The position numbers and the translations under genes were made by a program. The notes under the pieces were generated by a model. It had not been told where the DNA came from. It saw only the letters and a list, made by a program, of their open reading frames with translations, and did no database searches. From an uncultured Bacteroidales bacterium (lineage in GTDB: Bacteria > Bacteroidota > Bacteroidia > Bacteroidales > FEN-979): a stretch of 64,000 nucleotides of DNA. Of the stretch, positions 50,301-59,044 are shown one piece after another (position 1 is the first letter of the stretch; each line of letters opens with the position of its first letter). The DNA lies in the NCBI GenBank assembly GCA_903926565.1, contig CAIYJU010000046.1, positions 62,001 to 126,000 on the forward strand. The letters are read 5' to 3'.

Positions 50301-50724
50301 GGAAAACCTTCAAAGCATTGGTTTTCTGTTCAATACTTGCAGAAAGAAGAGATGAACTCTCCCCCGGTTCCTGCTGCCTTATTAATTGCAGGGTATTGAG
50401 TAGTTTATCCTGAATCTCAGAAAAATGAGTGCCGATAATCAGGGCAGCCTGGTCATGCGAAATAATCTTTCCGATTTTTATCAGTTGCAGGATCGGGATA
50501 AAAACCAGCCTGATCATCAGAAAAAGGGTGACGCCCAGGAAAGTAAAAAACAGGATCATTCTCACAGCCTGGCTGAAATGAAAGAAATATTCCAGCGATA
50601 TAAAAATCAGATAAAATCCTGTCAGAAGGGTCAGGGACCACAATGCCCCTCTCATCAGCCGGTTTTTATAATACTTCCGGATGAACTGATCAAGCTTGTT
50701 CAGGAGAACCTGGTTGTGTGCCAT
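47371..50724 (-). CDS. DUF4175-type membrane coiled-coil protein
   Basis: A 1117-residue protein. Two transmembrane helices (about 24-70) and a third (about 155-172) precede an extracytoplasmic beta-rich region (about 180-510, Ig-like). The remaining 600 residues are a long charged coiled coil (KKTMEDLSKKLVDQTSISWQ and MTEEMKKMIQEMKDLMNQID) ending in a Gly/Ser/Lys-rich patch and a Gln/Arg-rich tail. This architecture is that of DUF4175 proteins conserved in Bacteroidota. The low-complexity coil also creates a long antisense open frame that is not a gene. Function unknown, presumably envelope-associated. Confidence 0.8.
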   Translation of the reverse strand: MAHNQVLLNKLDQFIRKYYKNRLMRGALWSLTLLTGFYLIFISLEYFFHFSQAVRMILFFTFLGVTLFLMIRLVFIPILQLIKIGKIISHDQAALIIGTHFSEIQDKLLNTLQLIRQQEPGESSSLLSASIEQKTNALKVFRFNVVVDFRKNLRYLRYALVPVAILVLLAVVSPNTISDPTRRIIQFNQTFVNPLPFILTVQNRNLTAIQQSDFELQVQVTGTEIPSEVYVKTKEGVFKMTRNKAFLFSYMFKSVQASISFRLVAGEFKSEEYELKVFPKPTILNFEVLVNFPAYINKPTEKVENQGDFVVPEGSTVTWNFYTKDVTSVKIRYDNELVTLSKENKNVFTHSRKIVSSTSYSITPGNANTYLADSLNYRINVIGDGFPSIFVTESVDSALATNIFFKGTIKDDYGLTKLTFNYSVFSKGDTAARSMKAEQIPIEKSVNNQVFYYAVDLLNLLPVAGQSIQYFFEVWDNDGIHGPKSTKSEVKTISTPTLDEIAHKAETNEQQINQDLEKSLLDAKAIKKTMEDLSKKLVDQTSISWQEKKKIEDLIKANQAIEDKVEQIKKRNSENIAAEEKYLQTSERIVEKQKQLNEMMDQMLTEEMKKMIQEMKDLMNQIDKEKLGQLLEKMKTTNKDLETQLDRNLALMKQIEFDRKLETTINELRKNAENQEKLAEETEKQPENTEKQIGKQNEIAQKSDSINKKIDELEKEGKKLETPAELGNTKDKQDSISKSMAESSKSLKEKKSKKASDSQKKAAKQMKELAKQMEESQEESENEQLEEDAANVRMILENLVRLSFDQEEMIASTRQIARNDPRYAEMVNRQKEFSGKMKVVEDSLNAIAKRQIMIKPVISKEIAAINQNIGMALEAMDTKNINIAVAKQQFAMTAINNLALLLNESLEKMNQKMSSSMSSKAGSKSCSKPGGKGKGKPSAKSMKELQESIGKQLEKLKAGMEGGKKDGKGTMQGQGGMSKEVARLAAQQEALRSEMQKYQDEMGTKGVKDQGSLNEAARDMEQIEKDLINKRITQETIRRQQSIVTRLLESEKAEQMRDQEEKRESTEAKTQQNSNPGLNYQYNTKKRASQDNIQLVLPGINSFYKNKVNSYIVKIEN

Positions 50725-50789
50725 TGTTATTTAAAATTGTTCTTGTTTAAATATTCTAACGGATCCCGGAAAAAAATAGTATCCTATTG

Positions 50790-50797
50790 CAAAAGTA
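50790..50797 (-). promoter_or_regulatory. -7 box TACTTTTG of the DUF4175-ybeY operon
   Basis: TACTTTTG on the minus strand, 65 bp upstream of ATG 50724, fits TAnnTTTG. It would drive DUF4175, the HATPase gene and ybeY, which are almost contiguous. Confidence 0.45.
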
Positions 50798-50840
50798 CGA
50801 ATATTCGCAGCCATTGAATTTCATAATCCTCAGAATAGCT

Positions 50841-50848
50841 TATTTTTG
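50841..50848 (+). promoter_or_regulatory. -7 box TATTTTTG of gltX
   Basis: TATTTTTG fits TAnnTTTG and lies 23 bp before ATG 50872. A -33 TTTG at standard spacing is not present. Confidence 0.45.
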
Positions 50849-50871
50849 CTGTTTGCTAATTGACTACGCAC

Positions 50872-52407
50872 ATGAAAGATCAGCATATCCGGGTACGATT
50901 TGCCCCCAGCCCCACCGGTCCGCTCCACATTGGCGGAGTAAGAACTGCTTTATATAACTTCCTCTTTGCCAGAAAACTTGGCGGAACGATGATTCTCCGG
51001 ATTGAAGATACCGACCAGACCCGGTTTGTTCCGGGAGCCGAAGCGTATATTGTGAATTCCCTCGCCTGGTGTGGCCTTGATTTTGATGAAAGTCCCGAAA
51101 AAGGAGGCCCCCATGCCCCCTACCGCCAATCGGAACGCTCTGATATTTACCGGGATTATATCAGCCGGCTCATTGAAAACGGGCATGCATATTATGCTTT
51201 CGACACGGAAACGGAACTGAATGCACTGCGTGACCAGGCAAAAGCAAACGGAGGACGTACTTTCCAGTATGATCAGCAAACAAGAAAAACACTGCAAAAC
51301 TCGCTGACGCTGCCTGAACCTGAATGGAGAAAATTGATGGAATCCGGGGCGCCTTATGTTGTTCGCATCAAAATTCCTGAAAATGAACAGGTGGTGGTTC
51401 ATGACCTGATCCGGGGCGAAGTTGTTGTAAACACAGCAAACCTTGACGACAAGGTGTTGTTCAAATCCGACGGACTTCCCACCTACCACCTTGCCAATGT
51501 TGTTGACGATTACCTGATGAAGATCACGCATGTGATCCGTGGTGAAGAGTGGTTGCCTTCCGCCCCGCTGCATGTACTTTTATACCGGTTTTTCGGCTGG
51601 GAGGATATCATGCCGAAATTCGCCCACCTTCCGCTGATATTGAAGCCGGATGGAAACGGAAAATTAAGCAAGCGTGATGGCGACCGGCTGGGATTTCCGG
51701 TATTTCCGACAGAATGGAAAGACCCAAAAACAGAAGAGATCTATTCCGGATACCGTGAATCAGGGTATTTGCCTGAGGCGGTTATCAACATCCTTGCACA
51801 CCTTGGATGGAACCCGGGCACTGAGCAGGAGTTGTTCACGATGGCCGAATTAATACAGCAGTTCTCGCTGGAACGGGTGGGGAAACATGGCTCCAAATTT
51901 GATCCGGAGAAGGCAAAATGGTTCAATCATCAGTATATGCAGCGGAAATCAGAGGATGAGCTTGCCTTGCTCCTGAAGCCGTATTTAATGCAACACGGGG
52001 TCACTCCATCTGAAGATTTCTTAACCAAGGTGATCAGGGTTGTGAGAGAACGTGCGGTTCTCGTCCCTGATCTGTGGAACACCTCCTGGTTCTTCTTTAT
52101 GCGGCCGGAGCAGTATGATCAGCAGGTATACCAAAAGATATGGCAACCCGGCACCACAGGCTGGATCAGCAACTTTGCAAAAGAAGTTGAAAAGATGGAT
52201 GTTTTCAACAAGGATACCTTACATGCCCTTGTGCAGGAGTTTACCACCAGCGCCGGAGTAAAGATGGGTCAGCTTATGAACCCCCTCCGTTTGCTCATGG
52301 TTGGTTCGAACCAGGGGCCGGGTATGATGGACCTGGCCGATGTTTTGGGTAAAGAAGAGTTTCTTGAGCGGATTGAAACCGGAATTGAGAAACTGAACAG
52401 ATTATAA
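50872..52407 (+). CDS. gltX: Glutamyl-tRNA synthetase
   Basis: A 511-residue class I aminoacyl-tRNA synthetase that charges tRNA-Glu. I start at ATG 50872 (MKDQHIRVRFAPSPTGPLHI) rather than an upstream TTG. The HIGH-type motif is PTGPLHIGG (about 13-21), the KMSKS-type motif is GKLSKRDGDR (about 262-271), and LRIEDTDQTR is the conserved loop after the first motif. The C-terminal anticodon-binding part is complete. A bacterial-type enzyme, with a separate glnS present 2 kb away. Convergent with the SulP gene. Confidence 0.97.
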   Translation: MKDQHIRVRFAPSPTGPLHIGGVRTALYNFLFARKLGGTMILRIEDTDQTRFVPGAEAYIVNSLAWCGLDFDESPEKGGPHAPYRQSERSDIYRDYISRLIENGHAYYAFDTETELNALRDQAKANGGRTFQYDQQTRKTLQNSLTLPEPEWRKLMESGAPYVVRIKIPENEQVVVHDLIRGEVVVNTANLDDKVLFKSDGLPTYHLANVVDDYLMKITHVIRGEEWLPSAPLHVLLYRFFGWEDIMPKFAHLPLILKPDGNGKLSKRDGDRLGFPVFPTEWKDPKTEEIYSGYRESGYLPEAVINILAHLGWNPGTEQELFTMAELIQQFSLERVGKHGSKFDPEKAKWFNHQYMQRKSEDELALLLKPYLMQHGVTPSEDFLTKVIRVVRERAVLVPDLWNTSWFFFMRPEQYDQQVYQKIWQPGTTGWISNFAKEVEKMDVFNKDTLHALVQEFTTSAGVKMGQLMNPLRLLMVGSNQGPGMMDLADVLGKEEFLERIETGIEKLNRL

Positions 52408-52444
52408 CACCCGGAATATAAATGCAGACAAAACCGGAGCCGGA

Positions 52445-54124
52445 TCAGGTTTGAAGCTCAAGAACAGCCTCCTCCAGGCCGGGGACAAGGAAGCCCTTTT
52501 CTTCAGCCCTCGCTCCCCAGTCGAGGATGAGTTTTTCTTTCGCGCCGGCTCTCAGGTTTGCAATGACAAGTCTTATCCCACGATCGGCAAGTCCGCTTTT
52601 CAATTGGCCTAATGTGTCGCATCCCGAGAGGTCAAGGTCAAGAACCAAAGAGGCATCAAAAATAAATCCATGCAGTTCACCTGCCTGCGATCTGATCAGT
52701 TCATCCGTCCTGCTATGAAATAAACTGCAATTGGCAAAGAACAACGGACCTGAAAACCGGTAAATGATCACCCCGGCGACAGGTTTTGCCTTGGGGTTGC
52801 CGTTCAAGTCGCGAAAGTCCCCCTGGTTCACCCGTCCGAGCACGGCATCTCCCGGGAAGGCTAATGATTTCAGTACCATGACAAGGGAAAAGAAAACACC
52901 AATTGCAATGCCTTCAATAATCCCGATGCCGACAATTCCGGCCATTGTCAGCAGGGCAATTATAAATCCGGCCTTGCGAAAGCGCCACATCCGCTTGAAT
53001 TCATTAAAATCGCACAAGTTCCATGCTGCTGCGATGAGAATGCCAGCTAAAGCAGTATACGGGAAGGAATATAACAAGCCTGTCATAAAGAGCATCACAC
53101 AGGCCACAATGATTGCCGCAACAACCGAAGTCAGCTGGGTGCGTCCACCGGCAGCTTCTGCAGTTGCCGTGCGGGATCCGCTGGCGCTTACAAGAAGACT
53201 TTGTGTAAAACCTGCTGCAAGATTTCCGATACCGAGAGCCATCAGTTCCTGGTTCGGATCAATCCTGTAATTATTCCGTGCTGCAAACCCCCTTGAAATT
53301 ACAATTGTATCGGAGAATGCAAGAAAGGCTGCAGCAAAGGCAATGGGGATAAGCGCTTGAAAATCCTGAAAGCTAATTACCGGTACCCTGAAGCCGGGCA
53401 GCCCGACGGGTATATTCCCGAGAACAGCAACCCCGGAGCGGTCAAGGTGCAGGAAATAGACAACAAGGATGGCAAACACCATGGAAACGATCTGACCGGG
53501 AATATTTGACAACCGCCTGTGAAATGAAAGGATAATTACCAGGCAGGATGTTCCCAGTATCAATGTGGTTGCATTTGTGTCCGGCAGATGTCTGCAAACA
53601 GATATAAACTGGTCAGCCACAGTGTCGCCACCTCCCCTGATGCCCAGGAATTTTGGCAACTGGCTTACTGCAATCACGATGGCCAGCCCGTGCATAAAGC
53701 CGATGTTAACAGGCCTGGCGAGTAAATCAGCAAGGAACCCCAGGCGAAACAGGGAGCCAGAAATGCACAGCACACCAATTAACAATCCGAGAACACCTGC
53801 CAGGGCGGCCAGCCTGACGGCATCGCCTCCTGCAAGGGGCACCACGCTAATGGCAATCAGCGCAGCCATGGCAGAACTCGTTCCGATGATCACCTGCCGT
53901 GAACTCCCAAAGAGTGCATATGCGATCAGTGGAAGCATCCCGGAATAAAGCCCGGCCATAGGCAAGCCTGCCATGTCGCCAAAAGCCAGTCCTACGGGAA
54001 CCATCACAAGCCCCAGCGTGATTCCTGCAGCGAGGTCTTTTGATAACCAGGAAACCTTATATGTCCTCATCACCCTTAATCCGGGCACCAGGCTTTCCAT
54101 ACGCGGGTAGATAGAATTTTTCAT
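52445..54124 (-). CDS. SulP-family inorganic anion transporter with STAS domain
   Basis: A 559-residue membrane transporter starting at ATG 54124 (MKNSIYPRMESLVPG); a GTG 27 nt upstream is less likely. About 12-14 transmembrane helices, beginning with DLAAGITLGLVMVPVGLAFGDMAGLP, the family signature. A C-terminal STAS domain covers about 440-559 (VIIYRFSGPLFFANCSLFHSR, DLDLSGCDTLGQLK). SulP proteins carry sulfate, bicarbonate or other anions by symport or exchange. No cysteine-biosynthesis or carbonic anhydrase gene lies nearby to indicate the substrate. Confidence 0.9.
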   Translation of the reverse strand: MKNSIYPRMESLVPGLRVMRTYKVSWLSKDLAAGITLGLVMVPVGLAFGDMAGLPMAGLYSGMLPLIAYALFGSSRQVIIGTSSAMAALIAISVVPLAGGDAVRLAALAGVLGLLIGVLCISGSLFRLGFLADLLARPVNIGFMHGLAIVIAVSQLPKFLGIRGGGDTVADQFISVCRHLPDTNATTLILGTSCLVIILSFHRRLSNIPGQIVSMVFAILVVYFLHLDRSGVAVLGNIPVGLPGFRVPVISFQDFQALIPIAFAAAFLAFSDTIVISRGFAARNNYRIDPNQELMALGIGNLAAGFTQSLLVSASGSRTATAEAAGGRTQLTSVVAAIIVACVMLFMTGLLYSFPYTALAGILIAAAWNLCDFNEFKRMWRFRKAGFIIALLTMAGIVGIGIIEGIAIGVFFSLVMVLKSLAFPGDAVLGRVNQGDFRDLNGNPKAKPVAGVIIYRFSGPLFFANCSLFHSRTDELIRSQAGELHGFIFDASLVLDLDLSGCDTLGQLKSGLADRGIRLVIANLRAGAKEKLILDWGARAEEKGFLVPGLEEAVLELQT

Positions 54125-54151
54125 CTTGTTGATTTCGTGTGTGACAAGCAC

Positions 54152-54182
54152 AAAAAAGGCCGTAAATCATTGATTCACAGCC
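54152..54182 (-). terminator. Terminator after tRNA-Gln
   Basis: On the minus strand GGCTGTGAAT pairs with ATTTACGGCC (two G-U pairs) around a 5-nt loop, followed by six T. It is 18 bp after the tRNA 3' end and upstream of the SulP gene. Confidence 0.65.
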
Positions 54183-54200
54183 TGATTTGATTTTGATAAG

Positions 54201-54273
54201 TTGTCCGACTAGGGGTCGAACCTAGACTCTAATGATCCAGAATCATTTGTGTTGCCAGTTACACCATCGGACA
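54201..54273 (-). tRNA. tRNA-Gln (CTG anticodon)
   Basis: A 73-nt cloverleaf on the minus strand. Acceptor TGTCCGA pairs fully with TCGGACA, followed by A as discriminator. The anticodon arm AATGA-TTCTGGA-TCATT gives anticodon CTG. The T arm contains GGTTCGACCC. No CCA is encoded. It lies 43 bp downstream of glnS on the same strand, yet has its own promoter-like sequence, and a terminator follows. Confidence 0.95.
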
Positions 54274-54282
54274 ATCTGCGTG

Positions 54283-54314
54283 CAACATTAATACATTTTT
54301 TGCAAACGCGTCAA
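54283..54314 (-). promoter_or_regulatory. Promoter candidate for tRNA-Gln
   Basis: On the minus strand a TTG (54314-54312), 21 nt, then TAATGTTG (54290-54283), one mismatch from TAnnTTTG. The expected start of transcription is a few bases before the tRNA 5' end at 54273. Confidence 0.45.
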
Positions 54315-54316
54315 CT

Positions 54317-56020
54317 TTATTTAACTTTTTCAACCTTTGCCCATGAATCTTTTAACGGGACCACGCGGTTAAAGACAAGGTTTTCAGAAGTTGAATCATG
54401 ATCTACCGAAAAATAACCGGTCCGTTCAAACTGGAATTTATCCAGAATACCTGCAGATCCAACTGCAGGTTCGATAAATCCGGTGATGGTTTTCAGGGAA
54501 TCAGGATTCAGATAATCTTTATAGGTCCTACCCTCTTCAAGGTCGTCGGGGTTCTCTTTGGTAAAGAGCCGGTCGTATAGCCTGATTTCAGCCTTAACAG
54601 CCTGTTTTTCAGATACCCAGTGGAGGGTTCCCTTCACTTTACGGTTGCTTTCGGGCATCCCGCTCTTCGTGAGCGGGTCGTAGGTGCAGTGAATCTCCGT
54701 GATTTCACCCGTTTCCGGGTCTTTTACGACACTTTCGCACCGGATGATGTATGCAGCCTTCAATCTCACCTCACGGCCGGGAGCGAGGCGGAAAAACTTG
54801 TTTGGCGGATCCTCCATGAAATCTTCCCGTTCAATCAGGAGGTTTTTGGAAAATGGCATTCTCCGCTTTCCCTTCGATTCATCTTCGGGGTTGCTGACAG
54901 ATTCCATCTCCTCTACCAGGTCATCGGGATAGTTATCGATGATCACCCTGACAGGGTTGAGCACAGCCATCAGCCGGTTGGCGCGTTTGTTCAGGTCTTC
55001 GCGGATGCAGAATTCAAGCAGGCTGACATCAATTACGTTGTCGCGCTTTGCCACCCCGATGGTCTCTGCAAAATTGCGAATCGACTCAGGTGTAAAGCCA
55101 CGGCGGCGCAACCCGCAAATTGTCGGCATCCGGGGGTCGTCCCAGCCTTTCACGTTGCCATCGCGAACAAGTTCAAGCAATTTTCGCTTACTCATTACCG
55201 TGTAGGTAACATTAAGCCGTGCAAATTCAATTTGGCGCGGGGCGTAGATGCCGATTTCACGGATAAACCATTCGTATAAAGGCCGGTGAACCTCGAACTC
55301 GAGGGTACAGATTGAATGGGTGATCTTTTCAATGGAATCGGACTGGCCATGGGCAAAGTCATACATCGGGTAGATGCACCACTGGCTGCCGGTGCGATGA
55401 TGATGGGCATGGAGGATGCGGTAAAGTACCGGGTCGCGCATGTGCATGTTGGGAGAGCCCATGTCGATCCTGGCCCTCAGGACCCGGGTGCCATCGGGAA
55501 ACTCCCCGGCGCGCATGCGGGCAAACAAATCGAGGTTTTCTTCGACCGACCGGCTGCGGAAAGGACTCTCCTTCCCTGCCCTGGTTGGCGTACCCCTGGT
55601 TTCGCTGATCTCTTCAGCGGTCATGTCGCAAACATAGGCACTTCCTTTGCGGATAAGTATAACGGCATACTCATAAAGCTGCTCAAAATAATCTGAGGCA
55701 AAGAACAGGCGGTCTTCCCAGTCAAAACCAAGCCATTTAACATCTTCCATGATGGAATCGACATATTCGACATCCTCTTTCACCGGGTTTGTATCGTCGA
55801 AACGCAGGTTGGTTTTTCCGTGGTACTTTTTTCCGAGGCCGAAATTCAGGCAGATCGACTTGGCATGCCCGATGTGGAGATAACCATTGGGCTCAGGAGG
55901 AAAACGGGTGTGAACACGGCTTTCATTGACTCCGTTCCGGATATCTTCTTCAATGATCTCTTCAATGAAATTAAGTGACCGGGTTGGTTTTTCTTCTTCA
56001 GGCTTTGCTATATCTTGCAT
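54317..56020 (-). CDS. glnS: Glutaminyl-tRNA synthetase
   Basis: A 567-residue class I synthetase that charges tRNA-Gln directly. It has the HIGH-type motif in [20 protein letters not shown] (about 42-61), [16 protein letters not shown], and the KMSKS-type motif in [11 protein letters not shown]. The rest is the beta-barrel anticodon-binding domain ([20 protein letters not shown]). Length is that of E. coli GlnRS. Its substrate tRNA-Gln is encoded immediately downstream, and folB diverges upstream. Having GlnRS means Gln-tRNA need not come from the amidotransferase route. Confidence 0.97.
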   Translation of the reverse strand: MQDIAKPEEEKPTRSLNFIEEIIEEDIRNGVNESRVHTRFPPEPNGYLHIGHAKSICLNFGLGKKYHGKTNLRFDDTNPVKEDVEYVDSIMEDVKWLGFDWEDRLFFASDYFEQLYEYAVILIRKGSAYVCDMTAEEISETRGTPTRAGKESPFRSRSVEENLDLFARMRAGEFPDGTRVLRARIDMGSPNMHMRDPVLYRILHAHHHRTGSQWCIYPMYDFAHGQSDSIEKITHSICTLEFEVHRPLYEWFIREIGIYAPRQIEFARLNVTYTVMSKRKLLELVRDGNVKGWDDPRMPTICGLRRRGFTPESIRNFAETIGVAKRDNVIDVSLLEFCIREDLNKRANRLMAVLNPVRVIIDNYPDDLVEEMESVSNPEDESKGKRRMPFSKNLLIEREDFMEDPPNKFFRLAPGREVRLKAAYIIRCESVVKDPETGEITEIHCTYDPLTKSGMPESNRKVKGTLHWVSEKQAVKAEIRLYDRLFTKENPDDLEEGRTYKDYLNPDSLKTITGFIEPAVGSAGILDKFQFERTGYFSVDHDSTSENLVFNRVVPLKDSWAKVEKVK

Positions 56021-56080
56021 AATTTCTGGTTATCGATTGTAATTTGGCATGTTAAGGGCAACTATAAACAATATTACCCG

Positions 56081-56088
56081 CAAAATTA
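56081..56088 (-). promoter_or_regulatory. -7 box TAATTTTG of glnS
   Basis: TAATTTTG on the minus strand, 60 bp upstream of the glnS start, fits TAnnTTTG. A -33 element is not obvious. Confidence 0.4.
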
Positions 56089-56156
56089 CTACAATTTAAA
56101 AAACTTATGCCGATTCGCAGGAATTTGATAATTTCACCGTTTGAAATAATCAGGTT

Positions 56157-56513
56157 ATGGGTACAATTCTTCTTGAAGGAATGGAGTTCTTTGCTTTCCA
56201 TGGCTGTTTTAAGGAAGAACAGATCATTGGTACAAAATTCATTGTTGATCTATGTGTGGATGTTGACACGACGGTGGCCGAAGGTTCCGACCATCTCCAC
56301 GACACCCTTGATTATGTAAGGCTATACCAGGTTGTAAAGAAGGAGATGGAACAGAAGTCTCATTTACTGGAACATCTCGCGGGACGCATCACAGAGGTTG
56401 TCTGCACAGAATTTCCAACCATCACATGCATCGATTTGAAAATTGCCAAGCTAAACCCGCCGATGGGAGGCAAGATGAAGCAGGTTAGCTTTAAAACCCA
56501 ATGGAAGAAATGA
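56157..56513 (+). CDS. folB: Dihydroneopterin aldolase
   Basis: A 118-residue enzyme of folate synthesis that cleaves dihydroneopterin to hydroxymethyldihydropterin and glycolaldehyde. Start at ATG 56157 (MGTILLEGMEFFAFHGCFKEE). FHGCFKEEQ carries the conserved active-site loop; LDYVRLYQVV and the C-terminal KIAKLNPPMGG contain the other conserved residues, including the likely catalytic Lys. Length is standard. It diverges from glnS and precedes tRNA-Cys by 51 bp. Confidence 0.93.
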   Translation: MGTILLEGMEFFAFHGCFKEEQIIGTKFIVDLCVDVDTTVAEGSDHLHDTLDYVRLYQVVKKEMEQKSHLLEHLAGRITEVVCTEFPTITCIDLKIAKLNPPMGGKMKQVSFKTQWKK

Positions 56514-56540
56514 TTTGGTAGGAATTTCAAAAATATTTGT

Positions 56541-56548
56541 AATTTTGC
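56541..56548 (+). promoter_or_regulatory. -7 box TAATTTTG of tRNA-Cys
   Basis: TAATTTTG lies 16 bp ahead of the tRNA 5' end and fits TAnnTTTG. A TTTG (56514-56517) sits 23 nt upstream, slightly farther than usual. Confidence 0.5.
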
Positions 56549-56564
56549 ACTCCCTTTAACTCTG

Positions 56565-56635
56565 GTTTCGTGGCCGAGTGGCTAGGCAGCGGTCTGCAAA
56601 ACCGTCCACAGCGGTTCGACTCCGCTCGAAACCTC
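56565..56635 (+). tRNA. tRNA-Cys (GCA anticodon)
   Basis: A 71-nt cloverleaf. Acceptor GGTTTCG pairs with CGAAACC, followed by T, the discriminator base expected for tRNA-Cys. The anticodon arm GCGGT-CTGCAAA-ACCGT has a 7-nt loop with anticodon GCA. The T arm has GGTTCGACTCC. CCA is not encoded. Confidence 0.96.
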
Positions 56636-56638
56636 ACC

Positions 56639-56667
56639 AACCCGTTTCTTTCTGAAACGGGTTTTTT
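56639..56667 (+). terminator. Terminator shared by tRNA-Cys and mreD
   Basis: AACCCGTTTC pairs with GAAACGGGTT around TTTCT, followed by a T run. The end overlaps the mreD stop codon on the other strand, where an A run precedes the stem, so it likely terminates both directions. Confidence 0.88.
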
Positions 56668-57181
56668 ATTTTCCCCGGGGATAGAGCAGATATTCGCTGA
56701 TAAGCATCAGAAACAGGGTGAAGGCACTGCTTAAAAGCATACGCACGAAGGTTGCCATGAATTCACTGAACCGGAATATCTCCAGGTAAAAAAAGGTAAA
56801 ATGGTGAATGAGGGTCAGGATGATCGCATAGTAGAGGAACCACTTTAATCCCTGGTTTTTAAGCGAAGGAGTGTCTCCCAGCAGCGATTCCGGCCCTGAA
56901 GAGATCGCGGTTATCACAAATGGCCTGGCAAAGGCCATCATCACGCATGCGGCAGCATTCAGCCCGATGGTATTTGTAAATATATCAACGCTCAATCCCA
57001 GGATAAATGAGGTAATGAGCAACATCCATTTTGGTGTATCAAATGGCAATAACAGGATAAAATAGATATAAAAATAGGGATTGATATACCCGCTCAGGTT
57101 GATGTGATTCAGGATCAGCACCTGAAAAAAGATCAGAAAGAAAAACCGGATGATGTTGAAAAATACGGTTCTGGAGGTCAT
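56666..57181 (-). CDS. mreD: Rod shape-determining protein MreD
   Basis: A 171-residue membrane protein with about five helices (FFLIFFQVLILNHINLSGYINPYFY at the start). Sequence conservation of MreD is low, but the position directly after mreC with a one-base overlap, the size and the helix pattern make the assignment firm. It acts with MreB and MreC in the elongasome. The usual next genes in Bacteroidota, mrdA (PBP2) and rodA, are not here; a convergent tRNA follows. Confidence 0.9.
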   Translation of the reverse strand: MTSRTVFFNIIRFFFLIFFQVLILNHINLSGYINPYFYIYFILLLPFDTPKWMLLITSFILGLSVDIFTNTIGLNAAACVMMAFARPFVITAISSGPESLLGDTPSLKNQGLKWFLYYAIILTLIHHFTFFYLEIFRFSEFMATFVRMLLSSAFTLFLMLISEYLLYPRGK

Positions 57182-58011
57182 TACTGGGATTTAAAGGATT
57201 CTTTTAGCTCTTCTTTTTCTTTTCGCATCATGTCCACGACTACTTCAATATATCCAAGGCTGTTAAAATCTGTTGAAAACAGAATCTCCCCATTGTTAAA
57301 GTTCTCATCCTGTGCATTTTTAAAACCTGAGATGGTGCCGATCATCAACCCTTCCGGGAAAATATCCGAATTACCGCTGGTAATGATCGTATCGCCTTTA
57401 ACCATGACAATATGCTTCGGGATCTCTTTGACCTGGCCTTTGCGGTAACTTCCCCCGTTCCACTCCACGTTCACAAGCTGGTTGTTTTTCTTAAACTTTC
57501 CGGATATGCGGCTGTCTTTGTTCAGCATCGACATGATCCAGCTGAAATGTGCGGAAACACTCACAACCTGGCCAACAATTTTATTCCCGATAATGACCCC
57601 CATGTGGTTTTCAATGCCATGCATGGAGCCCTTGTTGATCATCAGGAAGTTGTTCCTTTTGTTGGTGGAGTTACTTATGACCTTGGCGCTGATATATTTG
57701 TATTCGAGGTGTACGATCGAGTCTTTTTTGTAGAAGACATTGACATCGGTGGTATAAAACGCCTCGGGTATCCGGGAATGGAGTTTGGCCATCTCTTCAA
57801 TCAGCACCCTGTTTGTTTTTCTCAGGGAGAAATACTCGGAAATTCCGCTGAACATGCTGTTGACAGATCCGGAAACTGCATTGGAAACAGAATAGAGTGA
57901 ACTTCCCTGGAATTCATTGTAGTTAAAAAGCAGAATCAGCGAAAAGGTCTCCAAAAGCAGGAAAAGAAAATAGAAATAGTGCTCCCGGAAAAATAAAAAA
58001 AGATTCCGCAT
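57181..58011 (-). CDS. mreC: Rod shape-determining protein MreC
   Basis: A 276-residue protein with one N-terminal transmembrane helix (about 8-28), a coiled coil (about 55-80) and the periplasmic beta-barrel MreC core (about 100-255: NFLMINKGSMHGIENHMGVI, GQVVSVSAHFSWIMSMLNKDS). It links MreB filaments to peptidoglycan synthases. Its stop shares one base with the mreD start. The order mreB-mreC-mreD is conserved. Confidence 0.93.
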   Translation of the reverse strand: MRNLFLFFREHYFYFLFLLLETFSLILLFNYNEFQGSSLYSVSNAVSGSVNSMFSGISEYFSLRKTNRVLIEEMAKLHSRIPEAFYTTDVNVFYKKDSIVHLEYKYISAKVISNSTNKRNNFLMINKGSMHGIENHMGVIIGNKIVGQVVSVSAHFSWIMSMLNKDSRISGKFKKNNQLVNVEWNGGSYRKGQVKEIPKHIVMVKGDTIITSGNSDIFPEGLMIGTISGFKNAQDENFNNGEILFSTDFNSLGYIEVVVDMMRKEKEELKESFKSQ

Positions 58012-58019
58012 GGTGCCTC

Positions 58020-59033
58020 TTACTTGATGAGGAACGTGAATTTATCGAAATTCTTCAGTGCGATGCCTGTTCCCCGTGCAACTGCGCGCAGGGGGTCTTC
58101 GGCAACATGTACTTTCAATTTTGTTTTCAGGTGAATACGCTTGTCAAGTCCGCGAAGCAGGGCACCTCCCCCTGTCAGATATATCCCGGTTTCGAAAATA
58201 TCGGAGGCGAGTTCCGGCGGGGTCATTTCCAGTGCATTCAACACGGCTGCCTCAATCTTAGCCACTGATTTGTCAAGGCAATGTGCGATTTCGGTATAAT
58301 TAACAATCACCTCCTTGGGAATACCGGTCAGCAGGTCACGTCCGTGTACTGCGTAATCGGGCGGCGGGTTGTCAATATCGGCGATGGCCGCTCCTACTTC
58401 GATCTTGATGCGTTCGGCCGTTCGTTCACCAACGTTGATATTATGCTGCTTGCGCATGTATTCTTCGATGTCGGCGTTGAATTCATCACCGGCGATGCGG
58501 ATAGACTTGTTGTTCACAATACCCCCCAGGGCAATCACCGCAATCTCACTGGTACCACCGCCAATGTCGATCACCATGTTGCCGATCGGCTCAAGCACGT
58601 CTATTCCGATACCAATGGCAGCAGCCATGGGCTCATGAATCAGGCGTACTTCCTTTGCACCGGCCTGTTCTGCTGAGTCTTTAACAGCACGTTCTTCAAC
58701 TTCGGTGATACCTGATGGGATGCAAATAACCATCTTCAGGGCCGGGGGGAACCAGGATTTACGCAGATCTATCATCTTGATCATTGCCCGGATCATGTGT
58801 TCAGCTGCCTGAAAATCGGCGATGACCCCTCCCCTTAGCGGGCGGATGGTCTTGATGTTTTCATGTGTTTTGCCATGCATCATCTGGGCTCTTTTTCCCA
58901 CTGCAATGATCTTGCCCGAACTCCGTTCAATCGCAACGATCGATGGCTCGTCAACAACTACTTTGTCATTGTATATGATGATGGTATTGGCTGTACCTAA
59001 ATCGATGGCTATTTCTTTTGTGAACAATCCCAT
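58020..59033 (-). CDS. mreB: Rod shape-determining protein MreB
   Basis: A 337-residue bacterial actin. The N-terminus MGLFTKEIAIDLGTANTIIIY has the phosphate-1 loop; DIGGGTSEIAVI is phosphate 2, and GIYLTGGGALLRGLDKRIH is the adenosine motif. It polymerises under the inner membrane and guides lateral wall synthesis. Full length. It follows purH by 11 bp, so the four genes purH-mreB-mreC-mreD probably form one operon, a common Bacteroidota arrangement. Confidence 0.97.
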   Translation of the reverse strand: MGLFTKEIAIDLGTANTIIIYNDKVVVDEPSIVAIERSSGKIIAVGKRAQMMHGKTHENIKTIRPLRGGVIADFQAAEHMIRAMIKMIDLRKSWFPPALKMVICIPSGITEVEERAVKDSAEQAGAKEVRLIHEPMAAAIGIGIDVLEPIGNMVIDIGGGTSEIAVIALGGIVNNKSIRIAGDEFNADIEEYMRKQHNINVGERTAERIKIEVGAAIADIDNPPPDYAVHGRDLLTGIPKEVIVNYTEIAHCLDKSVAKIEAAVLNALEMTPPELASDIFETGIYLTGGGALLRGLDKRIHLKTKLKVHVAEDPLRAVARGTGIALKNFDKFTFLIK

Positions 59034-59044
59034 GGTCTCAAAAT

